The translations under genes were made by a program, and so were the position numbers. 64,000 bases of DNA from Parapristionchus giblindavisi. Lineage: Eukaryota > Nematoda > Chromadorea > Rhabditida > Diplogasteridae. The stretch is taken from NCBI GenBank assembly GCA_943737045.1, contig CALSFV010000479.1, forward strand, positions 38,314 through 102,313, in the 5' to 3' direction. Under the pieces are notes generated by a model. The model had not been told where the DNA came from, did not search any database, and worked only from the letters and a program-made list of their open reading frames with translations. This document shows positions 1 through 24,867 of the stretch, one piece after another (within the stretch, counting starts at the first letter, position 1; each line of letters starts with the position of its first letter).

Positions 1-1320
1 CATTCGACCCATGACCATGATGAAAAAAAAATTCATGATGACCCGAGATCATATACTAATTGCAATTATATCAATAGTGAGCCAACTTTTATCTTTATGG
101 ATACCGTAACCCGTACTACCGTAATCTAGCTACCGTAACCTGCAATAATATGGCCAAATGCACTTCAAATCCCGGTTTTATTACGGTAGTTCGGGTTACG
201 GTAGCCAGAAAGATAAAAGTTGGCTCACTATTGATAATATGGTAACTAGTATTTGGTCTCGGAGTATCATGAATTTTTCGACTTTGGTAATTTTCAACCA
301 TGAACCCCGGGTCATGGGTCGACTAAAAAAAATCAGTTCACGATTCCCGACGGTTACGGTATCACCATACCGTACACCACTACTGATAACAATGATACAA
401 CTTTTGTTTCCATAGACCTTCTCCCAACCGATTTATAACCCCCCGACATTTCGGCAACGGGGCATAACTCGGTTCGTAGGGGTCATAGAAACTTGGGATG
501 GGTATCATTGTGATCACCATCAGCAACACTACCGTAAGCTACCGTAACCCAGTTCGGTGGGTCAGATCAAGTTCGGTGGGTCAGATCGGGGCATAACTCG
601 GTTCGTAGTGCTCATAGAAACACGATATGGGTATCAATGTGATCATCATCAACAACACAACCGTAATCTAGGGGGGCGATCGATTTCACAACGATCGATT
701 TCACAACGGATCATAAATCGGTTGGCGGGTGGCGCATAGCAACCAAAGTTGCATCGTTGTTATTAGTGGGAGTATACGGTATTGTGCTACCGTAACCGTC
801 AGGAATCGCGAACTGACTTTTTTCAGTTGACCCATGACCGGGGTTCATGGTTGAAAATGGCCGAAGTCGAAAAATTCATGATTGCCCGCGATCAAATACT
901 AGTTGCCATTATATCAATAGTGAGGCAACTTTTCTCTTTATGGATACCGTAACCCGAACTATCGTAATCTAGCTACCGTACCCTACAATATTATAGCGAA
1001 ATTCACGGCAAATCCCTGTTTGTTTACGGTAGTACGGGTTACGGTATCCAGAAAGATAAAAGTTGGCTCGCTATTGATATACTGGCAACTTGTATTTGGT
1101 ATCGGAGTATCATGAATTTTTCGACTTCGGCCATTTTCCACCATGAACCCAGGGTCATGGGTCAACTGAAAAAAGTCAGTTCGCGATTCCTGACGGTTAC
1201 TGTAGCACAATACCGTATACTCCCACTAATAACAACGATGCAACTTTGGTTGCTATACGCCACCCCCCAAACGATTTATGATCCGTTGTGAAATCGATCG
1301 TTGTGAAATCGATCGCCCCC
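1..1320. repeat. Nested palindromes of TACGGTA-rich repeat
   Basis: Two roughly 340-bp units (about 1-335 and 820-1170) are each self-complementary. In each, GCCAACTTTTATCTTTATGGATA is followed about 100 bp later by its reverse complement. The second unit is the centre of a larger inverted repeat: about 660-1000 reads back as about 1000-1320, including the words CAGTTGACCCATGACC and GATCGATTTCACAACG. Many GTAACCC and TACGGTA words occur throughout. No coding sequence is seen; the short ORFs here are repeat shadows. Confidence 0.8.
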
Positions 1321-1560
1321 CGTAATCTACCGTAACCCAGTTCGGTGGGTCAGATCGGGGCATAACTCGGTTCGTAGTGGTCATAGAAACACGATATGGG
1401 TATCAATGTGATCATCATCAACAACACAACCGTAATCTACCGTAACCCAGTTCGGTGGGTCAGATCGGGGCATAACTCGGTTCGTAGTGGTCATAGAAAC
1501 ACGATATGGGTATCAATGTGATCATCATCAACAACACAACCGTAATCTACCGTAACCCAG
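1321..1560. repeat. 110-bp tandem repeat
   Basis: The sequence starting CGTAATCTACCGTAACCC at 1321 recurs without visible change at 1431 and begins again at 1541, giving a 110-bp period with two full copies and a partial third. Each unit contains CGGTGGGTCAGAT and a GATCATCATCAACAACACAA stretch. It is part of the satellite that fills the first 4 kb. Confidence 0.85.
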
Positions 1561-2565
1561 TTCGGTGGGTCAGATTAAGTTCGGTGGATCAGATTTCACT
1601 AAAAATTGTCGGAACAGCCCTTACTTGTGTGAAATCATTATCAACTGTTGCAAACTACTGTAATCTACCGTAACCCGGTTCGGTGGTCAGATCAAGTGCG
1701 ATGGGTCAGATTTCACTAAAAATTGTCCAAATGATTACTATGCGCGTGGTATGATTATGAGTTATTGTAAACTACCATTTGGGCACTTTTTAGTGAAATA
1801 TGACATATCGCACTTGATCTGACCCACCGAACCGGATTACGGTGGATTACGGTAGTTTACAACAACTCATAATCACACCCCGCACATAGTGACCATTTGG
1901 ACAATTTATACTGAGATCTGACCCACCGCACTTGATCTGACCCACCGAACCTGGTTACGGTAGTTTGCAATAGCTCATAATGATATCGCACACGTAGTGA
2001 CCATTCCGACAGTTTGTAGTGAAATCTGACCCACCGAACCCGGTTACGGTAGATTACGGTAGTTTGCAATAGCTCATAATGATAACACACACGTAGTGGC
2101 CATTCCGGCAATTTTTACTTAAATCTGACCCACGGAACTTTATCTGACCCACCGAACCGGGTTACGGTAGATTACTGTAGTTTGCAATTTCTGATAATGA
2201 TTTCGCACAAGTAGTGGCTGTTCAGTCAATTTTTGTGAAATCTGACCCACCGAACTTGATCTGACCCGCCGAAAAGGGTTACGGTAGATTACGGTAGTGT
2301 TGCTGATGCTGATCACATTGATGCTCATCTCGTGTTTCTATGACCCCTTCGAACCGAGTTATGCCCCGATCTGACCCACCGAACTTGATCTGACCCACCG
2401 AACTGGGTTACGGTAGGTTACGATAGTGTTACTGATGGTGATCACAATGATACCCATCCCAAGTTGCTAGGACCCCAATGAGCCAAGTTATGCCCCGTTG
2501 CCGAAATGTCGGTTGCTGAAATGACGTTGCTGAAATGTCGGTTACCGAAATGTCGGTTGCTGAAA
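1560..2565. repeat. Diverged CGGTGGGTCAGAT / GGTTACGGTAG satellite
   Basis: This is an irregular array. Up to about 1750 the units read as CGGTGGGTCAGAT with CCGTAACCC; from about 1800 they read as the reverse complement (ATCTGACCCACCG, GGGTTACGGTAG). The array changes direction near 1780, so it can fold on itself. Short ATGTCGGTTGCTGAA units close it at 2505-2565. No gene is seen. Confidence 0.8.
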
Positions 2566-2567
2566 TG

Positions 2568-3190
2568 TCACCCCCCCCCCCCCATTTTAAATGCGATAAA
2601 TTGCAATTTGTGCGAAAAATATTGATTTTTTTTAATCGACCCACCATATTTTGAAAATTGGCACACTATATAACAAAAATTCCTGCAAGGTCTTCGAAAA
2701 TGTATGAAGATGAGAGATATGGGAGTAGATCGATTCGGCAGATCAAAACATGAACCTCTTTGCGTGCATTTAGTTGCCCCCCCCCCTCCCCTATAGAACA
2801 TGGTAAAACTATAACTAACAAAGTATGATTAAGGAAAAAACAGCAAAAACATATTTACAGCATGGAGACTCGAACCTTACCCACACACGGAATAATAACC
2901 AAACATCTTATCACTTGACCACGCTGCTGCCGTATGTTAAGGCCAGGGCCCATTTGGGTTTAGAAGCAACTTTTCATAACAGAGGACTAGGAGACGTGTT
3001 TTTCAGAACTCGTCTCCAGGCCCAGAATGGTGTCAAGCTCGGGTCAAGTTCAGGGTAGTCAAGCCTATGGCTGCATATTCGAACGGCACCGGTCCCAAGT
3101 CGGTACCATATCGGGAACCATGCGCACCTGAGTTGCAAAAATGTTCCGAATGTGATGGGCGGAGTCTTGGAGAGGGCCAATGAGAGTGGA
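2568..3190. other. Non-coding stretch with C-run and tRNA-like remnant
   Basis: A run of about 16 C residues sits at 2569-2583 and a second C-rich run near 2777. On the minus strand about 2865-2935 has a tRNA-like A box (GGTCAAGTGATAAGATG) and B box (GGTTCGAGTCTCC), but I cannot fold a clean acceptor stem. It is probably a tRNA pseudogene or a tRNA-derived repeat. Nothing else is supported here. Confidence 0.35.
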
Positions 3191-3294
3191 GGGGGCGGGG
3201 CCTTGACAATTCGGCAACCGACATTTCGGCAACGTGGTATAACTCGGCTCATAGAGGTCCTAGAAACACGAGAAGGGTATCAATGTGATCAGCA

Positions 3295-3722
3295 TCAGCA
3301 ATACTACCGTAATCTACCGTAACCCAGTTCGGTGGGTCAGATTTCGCTACAAATTGTCGGAACAGCCACTACTTGTGCGAAATCATTTTCAGCTATTGTA
3401 AACTACAGTTATCTACCGTAACCCGGTTCGGTGGGTCAGATCAAGTGCGGTGGGTCAGATTTCACTAAAAATTGTCGGAACAGCCACTACTTGTGCGAAA
3501 TCATTTTCAGCTATTGCAAACTACAGTTATCTACCGTAACCAGGTTCGGTGGGTCAGATCAAGTGCGGTGGGTCAGATTTTACTAAAAATTGTCGGAACA
3601 GCTACTACTTGTGCGAAATCATTTTCAGCTATTGCAAACTACAGTTATCTACCGTAACCCGGTTCGGTGGGTCAGATCAAGTGCGGTGGGTCAGATTTCA
3701 CTAAAAATTGTCGGAATGGCCA
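3295..3722. repeat. 118-bp tandem repeat (three copies)
   Basis: Units beginning CTACCGTAACC start at 3413, 3531 and 3649, a 118-bp period, preceded by a variant unit. Each contains CGGTGGGTCAGATCAAGTGC, CACTAAAAATTGTCGGAA and GCGAAATCATTTTCAGC. It belongs to the same family as the satellite at 1-2.5 kb but has a different period. Confidence 0.85.
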
Positions 3723-3835
3723 CTATCGATTTTTTTGTAGCAAATAGCAGACTTATCAAATGGTACATATATGTATTTGAAATACAATGAATAATAGAGC
3801 ATATTTAACCATGTAATACATTATCCTTTATTCAA

Positions 3836-3970
3836 AACTTAAGATATTAAATGGTAACAAATTTTATTTTCTATGATGGACGGGTATGTGTGATAAAAGA
3901 ATATTTATTATATATTGTAATATATTATATTTATTCTAACAATGTTTAGCATTTAATATCTTAAGTTTAG
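3836..3970. repeat. Small AT-rich inverted-repeat element
   Basis: AACTTAAGATATTAAATG at about 3838 is matched by its reverse complement CATTTAATATCTTAAGTT near 3950, enclosing about 95 bp of AT-rich DNA. This has the shape of a very small MITE. The surrounding 3730-4120 holds no gene. Confidence 0.5.
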
Positions 3971-4124
3971 TGCAAAAATACATTTTTACAATGATTTTAA
4001 ATCGCGGTCGAACCGCGATTCAATAAAACTTAATGAACCCCTGGACCACAAGGGGGTGCGGATGCAGTAGAAGGTCTTCTTTGAGGGCTCCGAGCCCTCA
4101 AATAAAAGATATTACGGTGGGTTA

Positions 4125-4550
4125 CGGTAGTTATGGTGCTTATTTTATTCCTTATGGTCTTATTACCTAACTTAATGCTTGACTTATAACTTAAGTAATG
4201 ACGACTTGACTTATGAGGACTTATTAGCTAACTTGGTATGGCATGGAACCGATTAAGCCCCGCCCACCACCGCACAGTTCAATTATGCACCAAATCCGTC
4301 TGGTGTACGACGAACCGTATAATGAAATAGAAAATTGGAAGATTCTAGAAAGGGAGCGGGGCGAAGAGAGAGTGGGGATTGAGAGAGTGTGAGAGAAAGA
4401 GATAGAGTAAAAGGGGACATGGTCTGACTTTGAACGCACGCCATGAAACTCTGTTCTATATAGTGTTTGATTGGAAGGTTCTGGAAGGGGGCGGGGCGAA
4501 GAGAAAGAGAGCGTGGGGATTGAGAGAGTGCGAGAGAGCAGAGACTATTT
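4125..4550. repeat. Dispersed repeat next to the satellite, copy 1
   Basis: The block from CTTATGGTCTTATTACCTAA through GAACCGATTAAGCCCCGCCC to ACCAAATCCGTCTGGTGTAC recurs near 18835-18960 and 51240-51400, each time beside GGTTACGGTAG satellite. An internal direct repeat is also present (GAGAGAGTGTGAGAG and its second copy about 130 bp later). It is probably one long composite element whose satellite is a subregion. Confidence 0.65.
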
Positions 4551-4784
4551 CCTCAGCTGGAATTTTCTGAGGCTTGTTGTTAATAGTGTATGAACAACAT
4601 TTACTGAGGAGTTGAATCCGCTATGCAAGCCATTCGAGCTAATTCATTCCTATGAGAAAATCGAAATTTCCGACACCCCTGATATGGAGTTAAAGATGGT
4701 GGCCCGCGAATGTTCAGATAAATCACTACAGCCCTCTTGTGCGAATGCAAAATGATATGAGAAGAGTTAGAGCAGCCTCTCATC

Positions 4785-4860
4785 TATCCCATAGCGCAGT
4801 GGTAAACGTTCCGACTTGTTACCCGTTTGACGCAAGTTCGAAACCTATTGCCGAATTTGC
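4785..4860 (+). tRNA. Degenerate tRNA-like sequence
   Basis: CCCATAGCGCAGTGGTAAACG resembles a tRNA A box and CAAGTTCGAAACC resembles a B box at a normal distance. The acceptor stem does not pair cleanly, so this is more likely a tRNA pseudogene or a SINE head than a working tRNA. No other gene is seen in 4550-5330. Confidence 0.3.
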
Positions 4861-5339
4861 TCAATTTTCAAAAAGCGCGCCCTTCCCTGAACCGGGCCTG
4901 ATGGTTCATTAATGTGTCTAGCGATCAATATACTAAATCAGCACAAAATAAATAGTGTACTGTACGTAGAATAACTTTTGCTACCTTTCTGTCTTCACAG
5001 TTTGAAATATTCGTGGGACACCACCTTTAAAATGGCATAACTCTTTATACAGTGAAGTTGCAGGCTCCAGACTTGGCAGATATAATAGTCCATGAGTGAT
5101 ACAAAACGTGGCTGTGTATGAGCCCGATCCGTTGAAATTTGAGAAACTTCGAAAAATTATTTTTCTCATTTTTCGAGGTACATGAAGTACCTGCTCAGGT
5201 TATCTTGTATTCTTTTTAACAGCCAGATGCCTTCTATATATAGTAGACGACAGTTTACCTTAGTTTCAAGAAATATGGAGTTCTTCGAGAGAAGATATAA
5301 TTGGGGAAAGGAGGTAAAATTTTTATTAAAACAGTTAGA

Positions 5340-6213
5340 ATTTTTTTCACGATATTGAATTTGAAAAAGAATTTTTTAAGCTTATGAACAACTCAGTCTT
5401 CGGAAAAACTATGGAAAATGTTAAAGGACGAGTTGATGTCCGTTTAATTACTGATAAATATAAAATAATTAGATTAGCTTCTAAACCCAATTATAAAAGA
5501 ACTATTATGTATAACGAAAAGTTGGTAGCCGTGGAAATGGAGCAAACCAATATTGTTCTTGATAAACCCATTTATGTTGGATTTGCTATTCTGATCTGAG
5601 TAAGTATTTGATGTATGATTTTCATTACAATGTTATGTAAAAGAAATATGGTGATAATATTAAATTGTGCTATCAGGATACTGATTCTCTTGTCTATGAT
5701 ATAATAGCTCAGGATATTTACAATGATATTCTTGTAGATCATGTTTTCCAGAAAAAAAATCGATTTCAGTGACTATCCTGAAGATCATCCATTGTATTCG
5801 ATTGAGAACAAGAAAGTTGTTGGGAAATTTAAAGATGAATTAAATGGAAAAAAATTATGACTGAATTGGTTGCTCTGAAACCCAAACAATATTCTTTTAA
5901 GACTCTTGACGGTGAAGAGGTCAAAAAGAGTAAAGGGATCAAGAAAAATGTTGTCAAAAATAAATTGAGTGTTGAGGATTACAAGAATTGTTTATTCAAT
6001 AAGACTGTTGTCAGAAAGACTCAGTTTACTATTAGGAGTGTTAAACATCAGTTATACACACAATGCCAGAATAAAGTTGCACTAAATAACGATGAAATTT
6101 CAACAGAACACAAACGTTACATCATTAATGATAGTCATTCCACTATGGCTTTTGGGAATATTGGTATTTATCAAACCAAATCTTTTATCTTCAAATTAGA
6201 ATTGTGCTTCTAA
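5340..6213 (+). pseudogene. Maverick/Polinton family-B DNA polymerase remnant
   Basis: This is a broken C-terminal part of a protein-primed type-B DNA polymerase of the Maverick/Polinton kind. The first open piece (to 5599) carries the NNSVFGKTMEN motif of the palm region and IYVGFAI. The frame then shifts, and a separate piece near 5650-5710 carries the catalytic DTDS motif (motif C). Further stops and a frame change follow before the last open piece (5857-6213), which reads like the polymerase C-terminus. Known family members are over 1000 aa, so this is a fragment with at least two disruptions and cannot be functional. No terminal inverted repeats of the element were recognised. Confidence 0.8.
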
Positions 6214-6234
6214 AGTTATTTCTCTCCAGTAATT

Positions 6235-6564
6235 TCAAAAAGAGAACACAGTAATAACCACAATGATGAGTTCCAATTTTTGAATTTGGAAAGTTGAAAG
6301 TTCTATTTTTCTATCTTTTCTATTTTTCAAATACTTTTGAAATTCTAGTGGTGGATCTAAGCCAAAAGAGTCAAAGTAATAACACTCCTTTTTATTTTTA
6401 GTGTAACAGACCCAATGAGTACCATTGCCATTGCTTGAATCGAGATTAACAATACCAGTTTCTCTTGATAGTATCTTATCTGGCAATCCATCGCGCATAA
6501 GAACACCTCGGAAATTCTTGATTTTAAAGTTTTCTATGAGATTCAGGAGATCTATATTATTCAA
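6235..6564 (-). pseudogene. Maverick/Polinton adenain-like cysteine protease remnant
   Basis: A 109-codon open stretch begins MNNIDLLN and contains GTHWVCY, the His-Trp catalytic region of adenovirus-type (C5) proteases, then YYFDSFG with the conserved acidic position. The C-terminal half that should bear the catalytic Cys is lost after a change of frame. It lies tail-to-tail with the polymerase remnant, as expected for one decayed Maverick. The element is old and not functional. A known alternative is a ULP1-like peptidase, but the spacing and the neighbour favour Maverick PRO. Confidence 0.7.
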
Positions 6565-7552
6565 CGGCTTCAGGTTTTTTTCGGAATTTCACCATTTATT
6601 AATATATTTTTATTTGTCAGAAAAATTTAAAAAATGGGGTTCTGGGCAAAATGGGCAAAATGGAAAATCTGTTGGTCCAGACTTTTTTGGTCATTTTTCA
6701 AAAATGGCATGTTTTCAGAAAGTTAAAACAAGTTTTGGCCTTGTGAATGCCTGAAAATGGTATAAAAATGCTGAAAATTGAATTTGGGCAAAATTTTGGT
6801 CCAGCGTCAACAAATTATATACTACTCGAATAGCACTAGATAAGGTTATTATTATTATTATTATTATTATTACTTTGTACTTTGTAGTTTGTATATTGGG
6901 TATGTGTAGTTTGATCACGGTGTCTTTTGTTGTTTGATTCGAAGATGGTATGCTAGTGATGTTAATGGTTGGTTAAGATCACAACAAATCTTGTAGAGAA
7001 TGAGAATGTCACCACAATAAAAAAAATCCTAGATAATTAATGCAGCTGGACTACGTAGAAAAAAAATATTATGAATATTAACGCTATTATTATTATTATT
7101 ATGGGGTGAGGTCGAAGGTTATGGTTTTCAAAATGCGGTAAGGTTTTTCGATTTTTGGGATACAAGCTAACGCGTGTTAAAGTAATCAAACTCTTTTTCC
7201 ACATTTTATTCACTATTTTTTTCATTTCGATAACGATCTGCATGGGGTAAATTTTTGGTACTGTCACAGACAATTTACTTAAATTTATATTTTCTTACTT
7301 TTCCTTTTCTTATTATAAAAAATTAAAAGTTAAAATATAATTCTTATATATATCACCTAAAAATCCTCTTGAAACTGTAAGCATTCAATTTCTGATGTCC
7401 TGTTCGAACAATAAGCAGTTTATTTCTTACAATTAGAACAGAATATCCCGTAAGAGAATTTTCTCTGTGACAATGAGTCAGGAGTAAGGAGTGGTAGAGG
7501 GAGAGGAGAGAACGAGAGGGAGAGGGAGAGGGAGAGGAGAGAACGAGAGGGA
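6565..7552. other. AT-rich intergenic stretch with (ATT)n tracts
   Basis: Short ATT/TTA microsatellites lie at about 6848-6872 and 7086-7101, with a GAGAGGGA-rich tract at 7495-7553. No ORF here looks coding. Confidence 0.6.
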
Positions 7553-7698
7553 GCATAAAAAATAATATTTAAAAATTTATTTTAAATTTTAAATTTTAAA
7601 AAAATATTCTAAACTAAAGTATTCATTGTAGGAGGAATCTCATGACTCGCGACGTTTTGGCTACATGGTTTAGGTGTGTTTCAACTCTATTTCAAAAG

Positions 7699-7822
7699 TT
7701 AAAGGGAGCGTAACCTCTCTCAATGGTCTCTCCATTGCGCACACTATTTCTCTGTTCTCTAACTTCGAGAGACTGTAGAGCGTTAAAGAGACCGTTGACA
7801 AAGGTGTCAGATCCTTTAAAGA
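7699..7822. mobile_element. MITE, family 'AAAGGGAGCGTAACC', with matching empty site
   Basis: AAAGGGAGCGTAACCTCTC opens the element and the complement of its end closes it (GATCCTTTAAAG), with an inner palindrome CAATGGTCTC/GAGACCGTTG. The corresponding place in the right arm (about 26755-26770) runs straight from the CAACTCTATTT word into TAAAGAGAA, so the right arm is an unfilled site. Related copies lie at 27248-27367, 36045-36125 and 41262-41386. Confidence 0.75.
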
Positions 7823-8022
7823 GAACTTGTCGTTTTCAATAAATGACGCGCTTTTTGAAAATAGGGAAGTTCGACCATAATTTTTCGAATCTGCTACCGG
7901 TGGGTTCTTGACAATTTCTTTAAGCGAGACGAATTCTCATGAACGCGGGTCTCAATACTCTCTCGCAGACAAAGAATGCGACAGAGTTTAGCCAGAGCGG
8001 AGAGCATCAAAATAGCTTGTGA

Positions 8023-8175
8023 TTTCGCTATAAATGGAACTTGAAGAGTGAAAAGAATTACTATGTTCCACTTTGTTTAAGGGCAACTCAACGAAACCCT
8101 CTCGTTGACGAACTTCAGAAGGATCTATTGGAAGTGGTCAACAAAACTGCTCAAGAATTGTTGAAGAAAATTTGA
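8023..8175 (+). CDS. C-terminal exon fragment of an unrecognised gene (left copy)
   Basis: An open frame of 50 codons and a TGA begins FRYKWNLKSEKNYYVP and ends with a charged helix (DELQKDLLEVVNKTAQ). An inverted copy at 26398-26550 differs by one visible residue (VPLC here, VDLC there) and keeps the same frame and stop, which supports real coding origin. Just upstream is the end of a palindromic MITE (GAGCGGAGAGCATC), so the 5' part has been cut off. The function is unknown. It converges with the helical-repeat gene that ends at 8820. Confidence 0.4.
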   Translation, partial: FRYKWNLKSEKNYYVPLCLRATQRNPLVDELQKDLLEVVNKTAQELLKKI

Positions 8176-8819
8176 GACCAAATAATTGTGTGTAGGGATT
8201 ATCGACCTCTATCAAATGACATATTTATTTGTTTATCGTACATCATAAAGATGTTTGAACAAGTAAAATATGATTGAAATAAAAAGAAAAAATGCATAAG
8301 GAGAAATGAATTGAGTGATATTTTAAATGATGGAGGAGAAGGTAGAAGTGTGCTTTCAAGTGCCAAGATCAAAGATCACATTAGGATCAATCAGGCCCTA
8401 GCGGGAAGAGGATTGATATAATTATATGTATATTGATGGCGTAACCTCATAGGCTGTTAAAGTTGTTCAAATGTAAATGAGTAATACGTGATTGTGCCTC
8501 ACTGCCACGGTAAACCAATGTGAGCTAGTGAGCGGTGAGCCTGGCAGGGATTCTTGATGAGCATAGCAGAATTAACGGAGGGGTCAAATGGGTGAGAAGA
8601 GTCAAATAAAAAATAAATACATATAAATAATATATACAATATACACCATTGGCAAACGAATAATTAAGACAATAAAATGAAATGTACAGCTGATCGTAAG
8701 AAGAAACTGGTATGCCTGTATTGGAAGCGAGACCGAGTTGGTGAAATTGGAAAAAAACATTGTACTAACAAGGAAGAAACAACTGGAGATCGCGGATGGC
8801 TATTAATGATATTTGTTTA

Positions 8820-21822
<13,003 letters not shown>

Positions 21823-23124
21823 CTGTAATATTGTTATCATTATTATAAGGGTATAGTGAAATCTTTGAGAATTGTTCCTTTTTTATCCTATATAACTCTA
21901 CGTAGTTATTCATTGCAATCACGGATAGATTACGATATCTTGTGTTATATTTTGTCAAAGGCCAACACGTTTTTAATAGTTGAAATTCTCTAATGCAGTG
22001 TTCAGAACTTGGAAAATGCACGAAAATGCGGAAAATGCTGTTCAGAAGTTCATCCGGAAAATGCTCTGAAAATGCTCATTTTCGAGGATTTTAAGCAAAT
22101 TTTAATGGTTTTTTTGTTTAATATCAACGTTTATGGGTCTCGGTTGTGAGCGTTGTTGTGAGGTTCTCGGTTGTGAGCGGTCCATCTCTCGTTCGTCTGT
22201 TCTACTCTTACCGAATTATCATCAACAACGTAAAAGGATCCCCTCCTAGAAGACTATAGGCAAGTCAGGAGTGGTATGCCTATCATCAAGCAATTGTTGA
22301 CGAAGTATTGAGCGAGGACTTCGTGGGTTATCTCTATCTAATTTTTCTCAATTCTGTTTCATGATTCACTATTCGAAAAGGATCAAGTGTAGCGGCTTTG
22401 ATTCTGAAGAACGTTTTAATTGCTGATCAGTAGATGAAGAAGATGAAGATAATTATGCCCCTTGTATGGAACCTAGCACGCCCAGACTAATCTGTCGTTT
22501 AGCGGCAACCATTCCCTCCCTAATGGTTATGTGCTTGATAAAGGTTAATATAAATGAAAAATGGGTCGCAAACGGTGTTGGGGACGTATTTTATTGACGA
22601 TAAGTGATAATTTGGAACTTCTTCGGTTTCTGGCCACCCCCCCCCACTCCATTTCGATCTTTTCGATCGAATGGAGCGGTCGTCCTCACTAGGAGGACGA
22701 TGTCCACGAGGGCGAAATGCTCCCCGAGCTCTCCTCAAAATGGGAGAGCTCTGGACTGAAACGGAGAGAAGGAATCGAATGCTTTTATAGGGGAATGGGG
22801 TCGATATGAAAATGAAATTGAATTAGGATGAGATAGTATGGGAAAAGAGGAGACAAAACTCTCATTTCATCATTCCATCAATCATTATGAGGTGGGTTTT
22901 ATCACAACCGAGAAGAGGGTCGGTTACTACGCGAAGGGGGGGTGGCCAGAAACCGAAGAAGTGCCGATAATTTTACATATGGACTTGTGACAAATTGGAA
23001 TTTGTAAAAGCTTGGCAACAAAATTGAGCCAAAGAAAATAAATGCAGGATAAAAGTCACTTTGAGGTAGAATTGCCGAGCTTTTCTTTTCATGCCTACGT
23101 AATTTATAAAATTGCAATCTTTCC

Positions 23125-24510
23125 GTGATAATCAAATCTGGAGTAAAACAGAGCAAACAACGAGGAGATGTGATGTTCATTATACACAGAGTAAAAAATT
23201 GGGCTCTGTTCTACTTTACGAGTCCCATGGAAGTTTTCCGGTCCCATAGAAGTTTACCGGTCCCAAGAAAGTTTACGGGTCCCATGAAAATTTGCCGGTC
23301 CCAAGACACCCTAATATTTTCATAACTTAAGTCATGAATCTGTGCCCGTAATAGCAAGAATGAACGTTGTATACGCCCATATCGTCATTAACTATGAAAT
23401 GTAGAGATTTTACATGTAATAAGTCGTGCAGATGTAGATGTAGAACCCCCCCCCACCCCTCTATCAATTATCCGCTTTCTTTTTTGGACGATAAACTCTA
23501 ATGAGTAATTGTGTTGTTAATATCGCAATATTGTGAATATCACGCCCGTCACGAGAGAATTGAGCTGAGAGTGGGAATGAAGCAAAAATGGTGAAATGAG
23601 GACCATTTTTGGGCATCTCTAGGCATGCCCTATCAACCCACAAAGTCTCATTATGCAATTTTGATTTTGGGGCTCAATACTCCGGTTCGGTAAGGCGAAG
23701 TCCCAACTTTGAGCACGAATTTCTCGCTTTTGCTGCGTTTTAGCGAAAAAGTGTCACAAGAGTGACCCCACTCTTTTTTCGAGCTCTATCAATCTAAACA
23801 AATCAGAGGTCATGAAAATGTCTCTGAACAGAGCTACACTTCGAAGCTAATAACTCAAAAATTTAGGAAAAGGAGGTGCTCTTCCTCCAGCATGTTATTA
23901 AGTTTTTCATGTGCTTTCAAATAAAGGTTTTGCGAAAAAAATAAATAAATAAAGGAGAAAACGATATGTTTCATTTCGCACCGCGCGGTGCAGAATGGAA
24001 TGGAATGGACTGAAAAGGAATGGACAAAAAGAAAAGGAAAATTCGTGCTCAAAGTTTGGACTTCTCTTTACCGTACCGGTGTATTGAGCCCCAAAATGAA
24101 AATTGCATAATGAGACTAGAGATGTCCAAAAATGGTCCTAACGCATTTCACCATTTTTGATTCATTACCATGAATTGTAAATTTAGCTCAATTCTCTCGT
24201 GACGGGCGTCATATTAGTATGCCTAATGAATAAAAACAGAAATTGTTTCCAATTCATGGGACCGCTAAACTTTCATGGGACCGCTAAACTTTCATGGGAC
24301 CGGTTATATTTCTTGGGACCGGTAAACTTACACGGGACCCGGAAAGTAGAACAGAACCAAAAATTGATGGTATGTCAATGGGGCATTCTGCAGTAATGTA
24401 CACATTTCATTTTTTTTCAAGAATTAAAAAATTCAGGTTCTATTGACAGTTTACAATGTTGTGATGATGCCTGAGAACCGTGAAGCCCTTCTCAACATCA
24501 TTTCTATCGA
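23125..24510. mobile_element. Insertion splitting the right arm, with GGTCCCATG terminal repeats
   Basis: The left arm is continuous across this point (10061-10063), so 23125-24510 is an insertion. Inside it, repeated GTCCCATGGAAGTTTNCCGG-type units at 23205-23310 are mirrored by CATGGGACCGCTAAACTTT units at 24255-24350. CCGTCACGAGAGAATTGAGC (about 23548) is mirrored near 24185-24207. The central part has no convincing gene. Confidence 0.75.
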
Positions 24511-24867
24511 TTTCTTCGTGTAAGCCGAGCTGGAAGACTTGAGAAAAATATTTTCAAAAAGAGAAAAAAAAACATAAGATCAAATCACAACTAGGGCTCC
24601 TTCATGTTCCTTTTCTCCTTCTCATTTTTGTCGCCTTCTAAACACATATAAAGAGAAATAGAAATATTCTTATTAATACAAACAAAATATAATATATTAA
24701 CATAATACAATTATAAAAACATAATAATTCTTTTTTTTCTTTTGCAATAATATATTTATGCACTCTAACATGCGTAAATAAAGCGAAAAGATAATCCATA
24801 ATATATGATTGAAACATTATAGAAGAGATTAACTGTAGATAAATTGCTTAATCACAGTTTACTTTAG

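Noticed and set aside
1321..3722. Regularly spaced repeats as a CRISPR-like array
   Set aside because: Whole 110- and 118-bp units repeat with no unique spacers, and the genome is eukaryotic.
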